From Rhineura floridana (lineage: Eukaryota; Chordata; Lepidosauria; Squamata; Rhineuridae): a stretch of DNA of 64,000 bases. The stretch lies in assembly GCF_030035675.1 (NCBI RefSeq), contig NC_084499.1:19633953-19697952 (forward strand), given 5' to 3'. Shown here piece after piece: positions 1-21,381 of this stretch (positions within the stretch are counted from its first letter, which is position 1; each line of letters starts with the position of its first letter). The position numbers were made by a program, and so were the translations under genes. Under the pieces are notes generated by a model. The model made no database searches, was not told the origin of the DNA, and worked only from the letters and a program-made list of their open reading frames with translations.

Positions 1-142
1 GTGGGTGGGCAGGCGCAGGGAGTGATTGCAAGGTTGGCAGACACTGGTGGCCTGCTGGGGTAACTGCCTTTTAAATTCTCACTGTTTTAACTCCCACCAA
101 ACTTTATGCTAGATAGATAGATAGATATAAATGGGGTGATAT

Positions 143-256
143 TCAACGCTAGTCCAACTCAAGAGTAGACCCACTGGAGTTAAAAGACATGGCAAACTTG
201 GGTCCATTTGTTCCAGTGGGTCTACGCTGAGTAGGACATAGTTGAGTAACAACCTA
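143..256. mobile_element. GTAGAC foldback element
   Basis: Arms AAGAGTAGACCCACTGG and CCAGTGGGTCTACGCTGAGT are mirrored around about 195. It is one of several copies in the window. Confidence 0.65.
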
Positions 257-336
257 CGATGAACAGATGGTTTTTGTGGCTGTTCAGAGGTGATGCATGT
301 TTGGGAATGAGAGCCCCCCCTTGCGTAAACGTATGC

Positions 337-629
337 CAAGGATGGGGAACCTCCAGCTCAAGGGCCTAATGTGGCCCTCCAGCCTTCTCTCTATGGCCCT
401 TGGAACTTTCCCCAGACCACACGCCCCTCACCGCGCTTGCTTGGCATGGCGGTCTGAGGGGGCTGCATGAGGGTGTGTAGAATGCAGCCCTACGGAGCAA
501 AAGTAACATTGACCTTGTTGCTCCACCCACTCTGACACTGGCCCCTCCCACCACGGGCATATGCCCCCCCCCCAGAAGGCTGCCCAGGTGGGGAGTGCGG
601 CCCTTGCCTGGAAAAGGTTCCCTGCCCTA
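337..629. mobile_element. hAT-like element, old
   Basis: Left end CAAGGATGGGGAACCTC and right end near AAAAGGTTCCCTGCCCTA are inverted. The interior (GGCCCTCCAGCC, GCTCCACCCACTCTGAC) resembles the 38331-38749 family. The boundaries are decayed. Confidence 0.5.
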
Positions 630-1385
630 ACCTAGAGTCAGAGTGGCTCTCTTCCTCTTCTCCCTCCCCGCAATCTCATCTGCCCTTATCCAAAGAAGCC
701 GTGACTAAACTGGCCTACTTTCGGCGAGAAAGAAGTGGTGGGATGAAGTCCGAAAACGTGGCTTTTCTTTTGCCTGCGACGGGAGGAGGCTTTGCATGGC
801 GAGTGAGAGGCCTTTGATGGTCCCAGGACAAGAAAGGCAGATGAGTGAAGGGGGGGAGGGAGGCAGGTATTTTTAATCCAGCGTCAGACTTTGAGATTCA
901 GAACTTGCCTTGCCGACTGCATCTTCCTCCCCTGGCATGGATCCCGTTCCCAGATGGTTTACCGGAGACACAAGATTGTCTGAACACGACGTATTTGTCA
1001 AAAAGACGTCTGATCTGTCGGCAGGGAGTTCCACAGAGTAGGGCCTGCCTCAGCTGAAGGCCAGCTGGACCCCAGGGCACCACAGAAAGCACCCCATCAG
1101 AAGATCTCAAGGTTTTTATAATAAAAGGCAGTTGTAAACGTGTTAATAAAATAATTGTAAGGAAAGTGGCAGGCTTTTGAGAGTAAACATCATGTGGTTT
1201 GGGTTTGTTAAGTCGGCACTTTTGGGTGACCGTCTGCCATTCCGTTTTAGAGCTGCCGGTTCTTCTGTTTCCTGGTGGGGCTTCTGTGGTGGTGTTTTTT
1301 CCCTGAGCTGTGCGACAAGGTGAAATTCACCCGGTGAATGTTTGTTCCCTTCCCGGCATCTCTGTGCAGGGAAGAGCTTCAGCAT

Positions 1386-1600
1386 GTTTTATTTATTGAC
1401 TGACTGATTGAAATGGTTTTATGTCCTGCCTTCTTAAAAATAGAATTCTAACCCCCCTCCTCTTCCAGACCTCTCACAACTGAAAACAACAACAAAAGAT
1501 AACACAGCCACAGTTATAAAAAAAACCGTTTAGAGCACACCAGTACAAAAAATGACTTTAAAAAAAAGAAAGCCTTGCAGGAATAAGATTTTTCAAAGCC
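1386..1600 (-). mobile_element. LINE 3' tail, probably L2
   Basis: TTTATTTATTGACTGACTGA followed by TATGTCCTGCCTTCTTAAAA and a long A-rich, coding-free remainder. Confidence 0.5.
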
Positions 1601-2394
1601 ATTTAAAAATGGGAAGAGAGGAAGGCTGAGAGATGGAATTCCGTAGCTGTATAAGTTTCACCTGCCGCATTATTGAGTGGCTTGTAAAGGCACAAGCGCA
1701 GTGCTGGGGGGAAATATTGGCAGTCCTATTCAGTGTTGTGGTTGTACCAGCCTCCTCTCTGACCAAATAGTAATATCCTTTAATTCCTACCAGTGGAGAC
1801 AAAATCAGATGCTTTTCTAAGATGCACAATCCTAAATTTCCTTGGAATGCACCTGAAACCTGAGGCATCCCTAGTCTTCCTGGAAAAACAGCCAGCTTGT
1901 AAAAAAAAATAAAAAAATCAAAGGCGCAGGACTGGCCTCTTCATCAATTATGGACTCTTTGTTTTCCTGGAAATGATGTGTTGATCTCATTAGCTCCATG
2001 ACAACACGGATACAGCTTGGCGAGCGATGGCTGCAAGGGACGAATTAACACGTTTTTGTTTTCTTGGGAACGCTCCTTTATGGGAAGTGATTTCTCCAGG
2101 GCAAACCCTAGTTAGCAGCAGCGGCGCCATTGCAGGATCTCCCAGAAGATCCTTCTTGCAGGCCGAGATTTTAAAGGATAGTTTTAAGCATGAGCTTATT
2201 TTCCTGCAAAGGAAGAGGTGCTTGATTGAACATCAGCGTTTTGCCGGGTAAGGCCAAAGGTCTGGCCCAGTATGGTCCCCTGCCTCCTCCCACCCTGCAG
2301 ATATTCTGGGAGCCTTCAGGCAGAAGAAGAGTAGGTTATTAAGCCCCTTTTATAAATAGGAAAGGGAATGCAACAGCCCGCTCCTGCTTTTACT

Positions 2395-3020
2395 GTCAGA
2401 GGTGGTATGCTTTTGAATACCAGTTGCTAGGAGTCACAGCTGGGGAGAGTTGCTGTTGCACTCAGGTTCTGATTGTGAGTTTCTCACAGGCATCTGGTCA
2501 GTCTCTGTGAGAACAGGGTGCTGGACTAGATGGGCCATTGGCTGACCCATCAGGCAGGCTCTTAGGTTCTTATGAACATCATGCAGAAGCTGGCCATCTG
2601 TGTACTAAACATTGTTATGAGATACCCCCTCATAGTCCCCACCACAGTCTGCAGGAGAGCTTCTCCTAAAGGTTCCAAAAGAGATCAGTAACAGTAACTC
2701 GAGAGCAGGGCCTTTAGTGTGGCGACCCCTTTTCTGTGGAATAGTGTTCCTTCTCGAGCTACCACAGGTGCCCGCTATTTGCACTTTCCGGAAACAACGG
2801 AAGATGTATTTGTTCCAACAAGCTTTCCTAGCTGGATGAACAGGTCTCTGCCCTGGGTGTCTACATGTTCAATTCATTTGCTAATCTCAGCCTGCTCCAG
2901 CAGGCTCTTCTTACGTTCCATTGTTCCTCCTCATCAGCCAGTCCTCAAGAGGAATATTGATTCTGAGATTGGCTGGCATCCAATGTTAATCCTACAACAC
3001 ATCAATGTAAACTGAAATAA
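2395..3020 (+). mobile_element. CR1 3' end then older L2-like end
   Basis: About 2395-2580 carries CTGGACTAGATGGGCCATTG (CR1). About 2600-3020 carries the L2-like CTCCTAAAGGTTCCAAAAG and GCTTTCCTAGCTGGATGAAC blocks shared with 31435-31905. Confidence 0.5.
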
Positions 3021-3194
3021 CTAAGGTACGGGGACCACAATCGCAACAATGATGGCTGACTGTTAGGCGTCCCCTCCTGCTTAAGATATCTGTCCCAAGC
3101 CAGTTCCTGGCACTAAATCGTGGGCTCAAGGTGTCCTGCACCTTCCACCTTCCTATGAATATTAATATCTGGTACAATGTCAAGCAAGGTATAT

Positions 3195-3565
3195 TTTTGC
3201 TGCTTAAGCAAGAGGCGTACGAGCCTGGCTCCTGGATCAGGTCAAAGGCCCATCATAATCCAGCATCCTTTGGAGTACCCCAGTGGGAAGCCCCCAAACA
3301 GGACCTGAGTGCAACAGCAGTCTCTAGTTGCTGTTCCCCATCATCTGGTACTCGGAGGTAGACTGCACCGGGCATGGAGGTTCAGCTATCACAATAGACC
3401 TCCATAAGAGGCGCCCTGCTGGATCAAGCCAAAAGGGGGGGGGCATGTAGGCATCCTGTTCTTGCAGTGACCGACCAGATGCCCCAAAGGGAACCCCCTC
3501 CCCAGCAGGACCTGAGCGCAACAGCAACTCTCCCTTCCTGCGGTTTCTTGCAACCGGTGAGCCTG
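3195..3565 (-). mobile_element. Two tandem CR1 3' ends just before the LRRC8A exon
   Basis: Both copies contain TGGATCA(A)G and AGGACCTGAG(T/C)GCAACAGCA. The second ends about 70 bp before the splice acceptor. Confidence 0.6.
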
Positions 3566-3636
3566 CATTTATTAATCTCATTGACAGCATTCTTTAACTT
3601 CATTTCTCTCTCTTTCCTCTCTCCCCCCCCCCCCAG

Positions 3637-3912
3637 ATCGAGAACCTCCCAGCGGAGCTCTTCCAGTGTCGAAAGCTTCGGACTTTGCACCTGGGGAACA
3701 ACATTTTGCAGTCCCTCCCTTCCCGGGTGGGCGAGCTGACCAACCTGTCTCAGATCGAACTGCGGGGCAACCGCTTGGAGTGCTTGCCAGTGGAGCTGGG
3801 TGACTGTTCCTTGCTGAAGCGCAGCGGGCTGGTGGTGGAAGAGGATCTCTTCAACACCTTGCCCCTGGAGGTCAAGGAACGACTGTGGAGGGCTGACAAG
3901 GAACAAGCCTGA
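3637..3912 (+). CDS. LRRC8A: LRRC8A (SWELL1), last coding exon, C-terminal 91 residues
   Basis: LRRC8A is the obligatory subunit of the volume-regulated anion channel at the plasma membrane; its C-terminal half is a cytoplasmic leucine-rich-repeat domain. The exon opens at IENLPAELFQCRKL and ends WRADKEQA-stop. It carries the last two leucine-rich repeats (LHLGNNILQSLP; IELRGNRLECLP) and the conserved tail VVEEDLFNTLP. From memory of the human 810-aa protein the match is near-identical, which separates LRRC8A from LRRC8B-E. The exon starts after a CAG acceptor in a complete codon, and the TGA is at 3910-3912. The transmembrane part and most repeats lie outside the window. PHYHD1 follows 5.4 kb downstream on the same strand, as in human. 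Confidence 0.96.
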   Translation: MENLPAELFQCRKLRTLHLGNNILQSLPSRVGELTNLSQIELRGNRLECLPVELGDCSLLKRSGLVVEEDLFNTLPLEVKERLWRADKEQA

Positions 3913-3916
3913 GAGC

Positions 3917-3919
<3 letters not shown>

Positions 3920-3955
<36 letters not shown>
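3920..3955 (+). repeat. TC dinucleotide microsatellite in the LRRC8A 3'UTR
   Basis: About 18 uninterrupted TC units begin 7 bases after the LRRC8A stop codon, so the mature mRNA should carry a long pyrimidine run directly after the coding end. Confidence 0.95.
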
Positions 3956-3957
<2 letters not shown>

Positions 3958-4702
3958 GAAAAGGACGAGGGGAAATCAACACCTCGGGCCACATAGCTAG
4001 GGGGTTGAAACCCTCGGGCCCTCCCATTCCTATGTTCTGTTCCCCCCACCCCAGAAAACCGTCCAGCCAAAACCAGACTAGCCATAGAGACTCCGCTCAC
4101 CCGCCCACCAGCCTGCCTAAGAACCGCCATGAGTGGGTGGGTATGGCCTCCTTCAGAATCGAGGGAGGAGGAGGTGGTGGTGGTGGTCTGGGTCAGGGTG
4201 AGCATTGCGGCTGCAAGCGAGAGGCAGTGTAGCCGTTCATAGGGCACAGGAAGTTGAACGCTGCCGCCACCGTCACCAATCAGGACATGGAACGCTAAAA
4301 CTCTCACACCAAGGTCTGGCAAGGAGCTGCCTTGGATCCAAAGAGAGAGGCGGGAATGGAAAGGACACCCACTACTCTTGTTCAAGCCGCCTGCTGCCGT
4401 GATCTCTCTGTTAGGGCTCTGACCAGAGACAGAGTGTTTTACTGTTGTACAATCAAGGAGAGGAACCGCACTCAGCCTTCAACCCACGCATCGCGACACT
4501 AGCTTTCTTGCTCACTGACTTTGATGGCTAATCAGTTTGGATGAGGTCAGAGGACCTGATAGGAGGAAATGAATTCTTTAAATTTCTTTGTTGAGTTTGA
4601 TGCTGGCATTGTTGGTCTTGTTGTTTTTAAAAAAAATAATCTTCAGTCTTTTTACCTCTGATCACTACATGCAAAATGTGACTTTTCTTTTAAAAACCTT
4701 CA

Positions 4703-4708
4703 ATTAAA
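4703..4708 (+). terminator. LRRC8A: Candidate LRRC8A poly(A) signal (ATTAAA)
   Basis: ATTAAA is followed about 20 bases later by a GTGGTGGT GU-rich stretch, the usual arrangement of a cleavage site. It would give a 3'UTR of roughly 0.8 kb. This is inferred from motif and spacing only. Confidence 0.3.
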
Positions 4709-6300
4709 ATTCACCACCGCTATGTGGTGGTCTGAGATTAGGACCTTCCCACCTCCAAATCTTTTGTCGCTTGAATCCTAGGTTGCCCCCGCTGCTAAAT
4801 GCGGTGCATTTTGTGTGTAGCAACTTCAGGTTGTTTGGATTAAGTTTATAAACTCCTTGGAATCTTGCATCTGGGGAACAATAGCAGTCTTGGCAGAAAT
4901 AAGCGACGTGGGGGCGGTGAGGTTGGCTATTAATTTTTTTAATTGCTTTTTAGAGTCCCTTTCTGCACATAGCATGGGGTGTGGGGGGGTTGGTAATTCA
5001 AAACACTGGTCAGTCCAAAGTCAGGATGGGGGCACCTCCAGTCCTGCAGATGTTGCTCCACAACATCTCCCATCAACCCTGACCAGCATGGCCGACAGTT
5101 GAGAACGATGGGAGTTGTAGTTCAACTGCATCTGGAGTGCCAAAGGTATCCCTTTGAGTTGAAGCATGGGGCTTAAAACTCTCACAAGAAACTACACAGC
5201 TGTCCTCTGTACTTCAGTCTTCTCCCAGCCTGGTGCCTTCCAGATGCTTTGGACTACATCTCATGAGCCCCAGATAGCGCGTCCAACGGTCGGGGATGCG
5301 GCGAGAGTTGTAGTCCAAAACATCTGCAAGGCAACCATTTGGGAAGGCTGCTTTAGGTCATCCGTCACCGCCACCGGTGCCACCAGCATCTCCCTGAGAC
5401 TAACACTCCCATTTCCTCTCCCCTCCTTTTTATGATTTGGATAGCAGCCGGTCTGTGTTCTGTCGTCCTTATTTTGCTGCCTCCTGTGGAGAAGAAAGTG
5501 ATATTTTGCCTCCGTTATCGGAGTCCTCGTTCCACGGGGCCAGAGGCTGTTTTCCAGTTCTCTGCAAAGAGAACTGAGTCTTCTCTCTGTCTCTTTTTAA
5601 AATTCCCTCATCAGTGTTGAAAGGGAAAGCTTAAAATTCTTGCCACAGAAGCCTTCCGCTAGGAAGCAAGGAAGAAAGTGAGTAGGATTTGCACTACTGT
5701 TTAATGCAGCCTGAGCTGAGCCTGTGCACACTGGCTAGGGCTGATGGGAATTGTAGTTCAGCAGCATCTGAAGGGCCTAGGCTGGCGGAGGCTGGTTTCA
5801 TACACCTGCCTGGAGCCAGGCAGTTTTGCTTCTTCTTAACAGCTACCCATCTATTGCAAAACGGGTACTGCAAACCTTAGTTTACCGTGGCAGCTGGACC
5901 ACGCCATATTAAAAATAAAGAGGGTGTTCATTCGCCCGGTCCTCTGGATATGAAGCAGAATGCTTTTGCTTGCTGGGGAGAGGGGTGGTCAGTGGGGGAG
6001 TGCTTATCTCAGACAGTTTTTGCTGCTGCTTATCGAGCTGCCACAGCGGGGTTAGTTTCGGGCAAATGCTTGTCTGTGCACGTGGACATCCCTTCGCCTT
6101 TTAGACGCTTCCGGCAGTAAAAACAAAACATAAAACAGGAGGAAAGGCACTGCTAGCTTCCTGTTCTGCGTCCGGATTAACGGGGGGACGGCCTGTGCAC
6201 ACTGGCAATACTATCCCGAAATAATAATAATAATGATGATGAAAAAAGAATTAACGAAAACACACTGATGTTAACCAGGCTCCGGTATTATCTGTGTCTA

Positions 6301-6306
6301 AATAAA
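6301..6306 (+). terminator. LRRC8A: Alternative LRRC8A poly(A) signal (AATAAA)
   Basis: A canonical AATAAA with a T-rich, TG-containing stretch 25-45 bases downstream. It would give a 2.4 kb 3'UTR containing several foldback repeats. Confidence 0.25.
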
Positions 6307-6364
6307 GCTACTTGGAAATCCTATGAAGGCAGCTCTGTTTTTATATGCTTATGTGAAATGCACA

Positions 6365-6660
6365 CAGCAGAAGTGCCTGGCTGCTGCATCAGGCCAGTGG
6401 CCCATCATAATTCAGCCTCCTGTTCTCACAGTGGCCAACCGGATGCCCCACTGGGAAGCCTCCAAGCATGGGCCTGAATGCAACAGCAACTCTCCCCTCC
6501 TGTGGTTTCCAGCAACTGGTATTCAGAGACATACTGTCTCTGGCAGTGGAGGGAGAACATAGCCACCGTGGCTAGTAGCCTTTGATCACTGTATCCCATC
6601 ATATTTGAACACATATATGGTAAGAAATCCTTTAAAAGTGGGAGCAACCACTATATGGAC
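6365..6660 (-). mobile_element. CR1-type LINE 3' end
   Basis: TGCTGCATCAGGCCAGTGGC through CCTCCTGTGGTTTCCAGCAA to the ATAGCCACCGTGGCTAGTAG block. Confidence 0.6.
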
Positions 6661-7721
6661 TTTTCTAGAGTGACTTTCTGGCTATAGCACTGGAGTGGGA
6701 AACTTTTGACCGTCCCAGTGTTGCTAACTTACATCTCCCATCAACCCCAACCACCATGACCAACAATCAGGGATGGTGGGAGTTGTGGTCCCAGCAAAAC
6801 CTGGAGGGCCAAAGGTTCCACACCCCTAATCTAAAGGACCCCTCTGACATGTTGTTTCTTGCACTATGTCTGTGGCAAGCAGCTTCCCAAAAATGCACAT
6901 GTAAGTGCAGAGATGCAACATGGGAAACATGGAACCCGCAGAGTTAAAGTAGGTTTGTTTGCACTCTGCTGGCTGAAGCTTTGATTGCCTCTTGTTTTCC
7001 TTAACGTTAAAAGCATCTAGGCTGGGGGATTAAAACTTGCAGAATGACTTGAAGGCAACATTTTACGGCCATGTTCAAGCTTCATCTGTGCCCGGTGGGA
7101 CCATCTCTAGTGGCTCTCCAGGATTTCAGGCAGGGCTCTTTCCCAGCCTTTCCCTCGAGATGCCGGAGTTGAACCCGCTCTACCACGAAGTGAGTCCCCT
7201 TTTATCTGAAGGCACAGAAGCAAGGATCAGTAAACAAGTCAGCAACGATTGCATCAGCTCTTCTTACAATCCAGGCAGAAGAATGCAGGGACGCAAGTTA
7301 CAGCAATCGGATTCTAGCAATCTGGTTGCTGTTCTGCACCCTCCCCTCACTCCTCTTCTGCTTCCAACTGTTTGGAAAAATACTATGAATTCTTCTTTTA
7401 TCCTGGAGAATAATACAGTCCATTACCCGAGGAAGCCTCCTTTGGAGATGCATTAAGGTAATTGTTCTGAGAAACAGAGTAAAGCTGCCAACGTTCAGGC
7501 TGTGTGTTTGCAGCAGAGCACTGAATGTACCCCCGTTCTTGTTTTCTGTCCTTTCCCAGTCTTAAGGACAAGAGGCATTGGCGTGACACTCTGTTCTTTC
7601 TAACCCCCAGAGAATAAATGATGTCAGAACGCCTTTCAGCAAAAAGGAAAGAAAAAGCATCATCAACCGTTTTGGAGTACTCCCCTCCCTGGTGTTTGAG
7701 AATTAATGGGTAAAGATTTCA

Positions 7722-8700
7722 AACCAATAATAATAATAAGTTTATTGTGCTAGCCAAAGGCTACAGCAAAAACATTAAAAGTAAATACAAAGAACAGGAA
7801 TATTACATCAGTAATACAAGAGTAAGACGAACAGCTTACAGAATTGCCACTGATGTGCTCAAATTCAAATGAATGCTCTGAGTCTGTGACAATTAATAGC
7901 AATTTTATCTAGTGCAGCTAAAAATAAAATAAAATAATAAAATTTTATTTGTTAGTCGCCTATCTGTCCGAATTCACAGACACTCTAGGCGACTTACAGC
8001 AACATAATAAAATACAATAACATAAAGCAAAAAGAGCCACTTTATGTGTCCCAAAGGAGATTCCAAACCAGTGCTTTTGTGGTTCAGGGCTCCTGGCTTG
8101 CCACCTTTATTTACATTTAAACAAAACACAATGTGCCAGACTTAAGATGCAGAACAGCAAAGAAAGGGAGATGGGGGGGGGTTAAGGGTTATTGGTATGC
8201 AGGCCATGAAAGAAGTGATCTTGGATGGTGAATATCAAGTCAAATGGGTCCAAAGGTGAAATGAGCGGAGAGAGTGCCCTGCCACATAAACACGTGAGAC
8301 TCGGCAGGAACAGTATTGCGTAAGTCCCTATTGATGTGGATAATATAGCCCTGCATGGCTTCGGGCCCAGCAACAATCCTAACCATGTCTACTCTGAAAT
8401 AAGTTCTATTGGATTCAGTGGGGCTGACTCCCTAGTAGGTATGGGCAAATCTGTCCATTTCCGTTTCAGATTCTCATTTTTCCAGTCTATTTATTTATTT
8501 AATTTACATTCCCCCCTTTCCTCCTAGAAGGAACCCTGGCCAGCACACAAAAACGCTAAAATGCTCTAAAGATAACTTAAAAACAAAAGACTTTAAAACA
8601 TATTAAAACAAAGCATCTTTTAAAAAAGACATCTTTAAAAACATATTTTTAAAAATGTTTTAAAACATCTAAAAAAGAAATTCCAACACAGACTGGGATT
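7722..8700 (-). mobile_element. Reversed LINE tails upstream of PHYHD1
   Basis: About 7722-7905 (AATAATAATAATAAGTTTAT), about 7918-8060 (AGTCGCCTATCTGTCCGAAT, CACTCTAGGCGACTTACAGC) and about 8485-8700 (ATTTATTTATTTAATTTACA then A-rich) are three separate 3' tails. Confidence 0.5.
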
Positions 8701-9268
8701 TTTATACACACTGATTGGCCAGAGAAGCTGGCTTACTGGGTGACCTTGGGCAAGTCACTGCCTCTCAGCCTCATGAAAACCCTCTTCATAGGGTCGCTGT
8801 AAATCGGAATCAGCTTGAAGGCAGTACATTTACATTTTAGAAAGAGCAAATTAGGGAGATTAACCTTTAAATGCAAACTGCATCAAATTTCTCCCCAGGA
8901 AATCAGGGATACGATCACAGCCTAGGTCTTTAATTTGCATTTAAAAAAAAAATAAACTGTCTTGGATGTGCTTGTAAAAAGGGCAGGACACAAATGTTTC
9001 TTCCCAGCCTTAAAAAAAAGAAAGTTGATACACTGATTCCATCTGGACATTGGAGTCCAAAAAAAATGTTTAAAAAATTCAAAGTCCACCCAAAAGGCCC
9101 CTGAAATCATTCCGTTCACAGATCTGTTCTCAGTGTCCTTGTTGACTTTATCACAGAGTGCTGGAGAGGACCACGTAGATACTAGCAGTGGAGAATTAAC
9201 TGCTACAGAGAGAGAGACTGCACATCAACACAGCTTTCTTTCTTGACTTTTTTTTTTCTTTGCCTTCG

Positions 9269-20144
<10,876 letters not shown>

Positions 20145-20324
20145 CAACTGGAACCCTTGGAGGAGCCCCAAAAGGGTGATCGACCGTCCCAGCCCTCGGG
20201 GCTGACCACTGGCTGTCATTGTTTTCTCAGATCTAACTTGCTAGCATTGCCAACTTCTGTTTCCTGCATCATGTCTTTAAGCCAGAAAACTCCTGTTCGG
20301 AGAGAGAGTAGCACAGGAGAACAA

Positions 20325-20815
20325 GAGCCCGCAAAGCATGTAGTGGTTAGAGTAGGGGCGGGGAACTTTTCATCCGCCACCTGTCTCTGGACTACAAGTC
20401 CCATCATTCCCAGCCATTGGTCACGGTGGCTAGGGCTGATGGGAATTGGAGTCCAACGAGAACCCGAGGGCCAAAGGTTCTCCATTCCTGTGTTAGAGCT
20501 TTAAGATTGGGAAGACGCAGGTTCTAATCTCTGCATGGTGACTTGAACCAATCATGCTCTTTCAGTTTAGCCTACCTCTCAGGGTTGTTGCGAGAGTGAA
20601 AGGGTGGGGATGGGGTGGGAAGAACTATGTACTCGGGGTTGTAGCTAATGTTACTCATAGAGTAGACCTGCTGAAATTGATGGACATTATTAGCTTAGGT
20701 TTATTAATGTCAATGGGTCTACTCTGAGCTGGACTTAGCTGGTCTCAACCCTCTTCTTGAGCTCCTTGGAGGAAAGCTGGGATAGAAGTGTAATAAAATA
20801 AAAGATAAATAAATC
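20325..20815 (+). mobile_element. tRNA-headed SINE interrupted by two foldback elements
   Basis: A SINE with head GTAGTGGTTAGAG and tail TTGAGCTCCTTGGAGG is split twice. A hAT-like foldback lies at about 20353-20490 with an 8-bp flank repeat (GGTTAGAG / TGTTAGAG). A GTAGAC foldback lies at about 20632-20745. The SINE ends in AATAAAATAAA, which might serve as the PHYHD1 poly(A) signal. Confidence 0.75.
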
Positions 20816-20914
20816 AATTTTGTAGTCATAAGAGAATATAATTACACCATGTATATTAAATGTTGGTCTCTGAGGAATATACCTGTTTTACATTATCGCT
20901 TAAAAACATGAAGC

Positions 20915-21060
20915 TTCACTGGGTGACCTTGGGCCAGCCCCTGCCTCTCAGCCTGACCTGCCTCACAGGGTTGTCGAGAGGATAAAATGGGGAGGGAAAA
21001 ACCATGCACACCGCCTTGAGCTCCTTGGAGGATGCAGGGATATAAAAGTAATAACAAACT
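20915..21060 (+). mobile_element. tRNA-headed SINE, 3' part
   Basis: Contains CACTGGGTGACCTTGGGCC, CTCACAGGGTTGTCGAG and the end GAGCTCCTTGGAGG. It lies between the convergent PHYHD1 and DOLK 3' ends. Confidence 0.65.
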
Positions 21061-21238
21061 AACTAAACAGTCAAAATATCAGCCAGGCCAGCCCTTAATT
21101 CCTTGGATGAAATGATGCCACAGGCTTATGTTGCTGGACTGGTTTTGAAAGCAAAATTGAAACCGACAAACACGCCTTTGCATTTCAGTTTTAAGCATCC
21201 ATTTGATGCAAGAGCAATTATTTTGACATTGTTATCCA

Positions 21239-21248
21239 TTTATTTATT
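21239..21248 (-). terminator. DOLK: Candidate DOLK poly(A) signal
   Basis: On the minus strand two overlapping AATAAA motifs lie about 135 bp past the DOLK stop codon. This is the nearest canonical signal and fits a short 3'UTR. Confidence 0.45.
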
Positions 21249-21381
21249 TATATTTGCACATAACAGCCATGATCTCTCTTTTCACTACGCCGACTCAAGA
21301 CATTGCCCCACAGATATACCCCTCCCCGCCCGTCAATGTCATTAATCCACCAAAAGGAACCTTTCTTCCCACCCAGGCCCC

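Larger units (their letters stand above)
1..3636 (+). other. LRRC8A: Last intron of LRRC8A
   Basis: This stretch precedes the acceptor at 3634-3636 (a C-rich tract ending in CAG). I see no coding exon in it. It holds a short TAGA run (about 111-126), a GTAGAC foldback copy, a hAT-like element, an L2 tail, older L2-like and CR1 3' ends, and otherwise unrecognised intron (about 630-1385 and 1600-2390). In mammals most of the LRRC8A protein is encoded by one large exon before this intron; that exon lies left of the window. Confidence 0.75.
3913..9268 (+). other. LRRC8A 3'UTR and LRRC8A-PHYHD1 intergenic region
   Basis: No further coding exon is visible. The start of this stretch is LRRC8A 3'UTR, whose end is uncertain (see the two candidate poly(A) signals). 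It contains hAT-like foldback copies (about 5025-5155, 5220-5350, 5725-5800, 6690-6835), a CR1 3' end, SINE fragments (about 7085-7180 and 8735-8840), LINE tails (7722-8060, 8485-8700) and a partial GTAGAC element near 8390-8440. The final ~130 bp before 9269 is presumably PHYHD1 5'UTR. I see no clear CpG-rich promoter for PHYHD1 here. Confidence 0.6.

Noticed and set aside
3424-4385. 160- and 211-codon minus-strand frames over the LRRC8A last exon
   Set aside because: Shadows of the conserved exon and its TC-rich 3'UTR; low-complexity peptides.
7037-7456. 139-codon open frame upstream of PHYHD1
   Set aside because: It contains a reversed SINE fragment, lacks family features and has no splice or conservation support.
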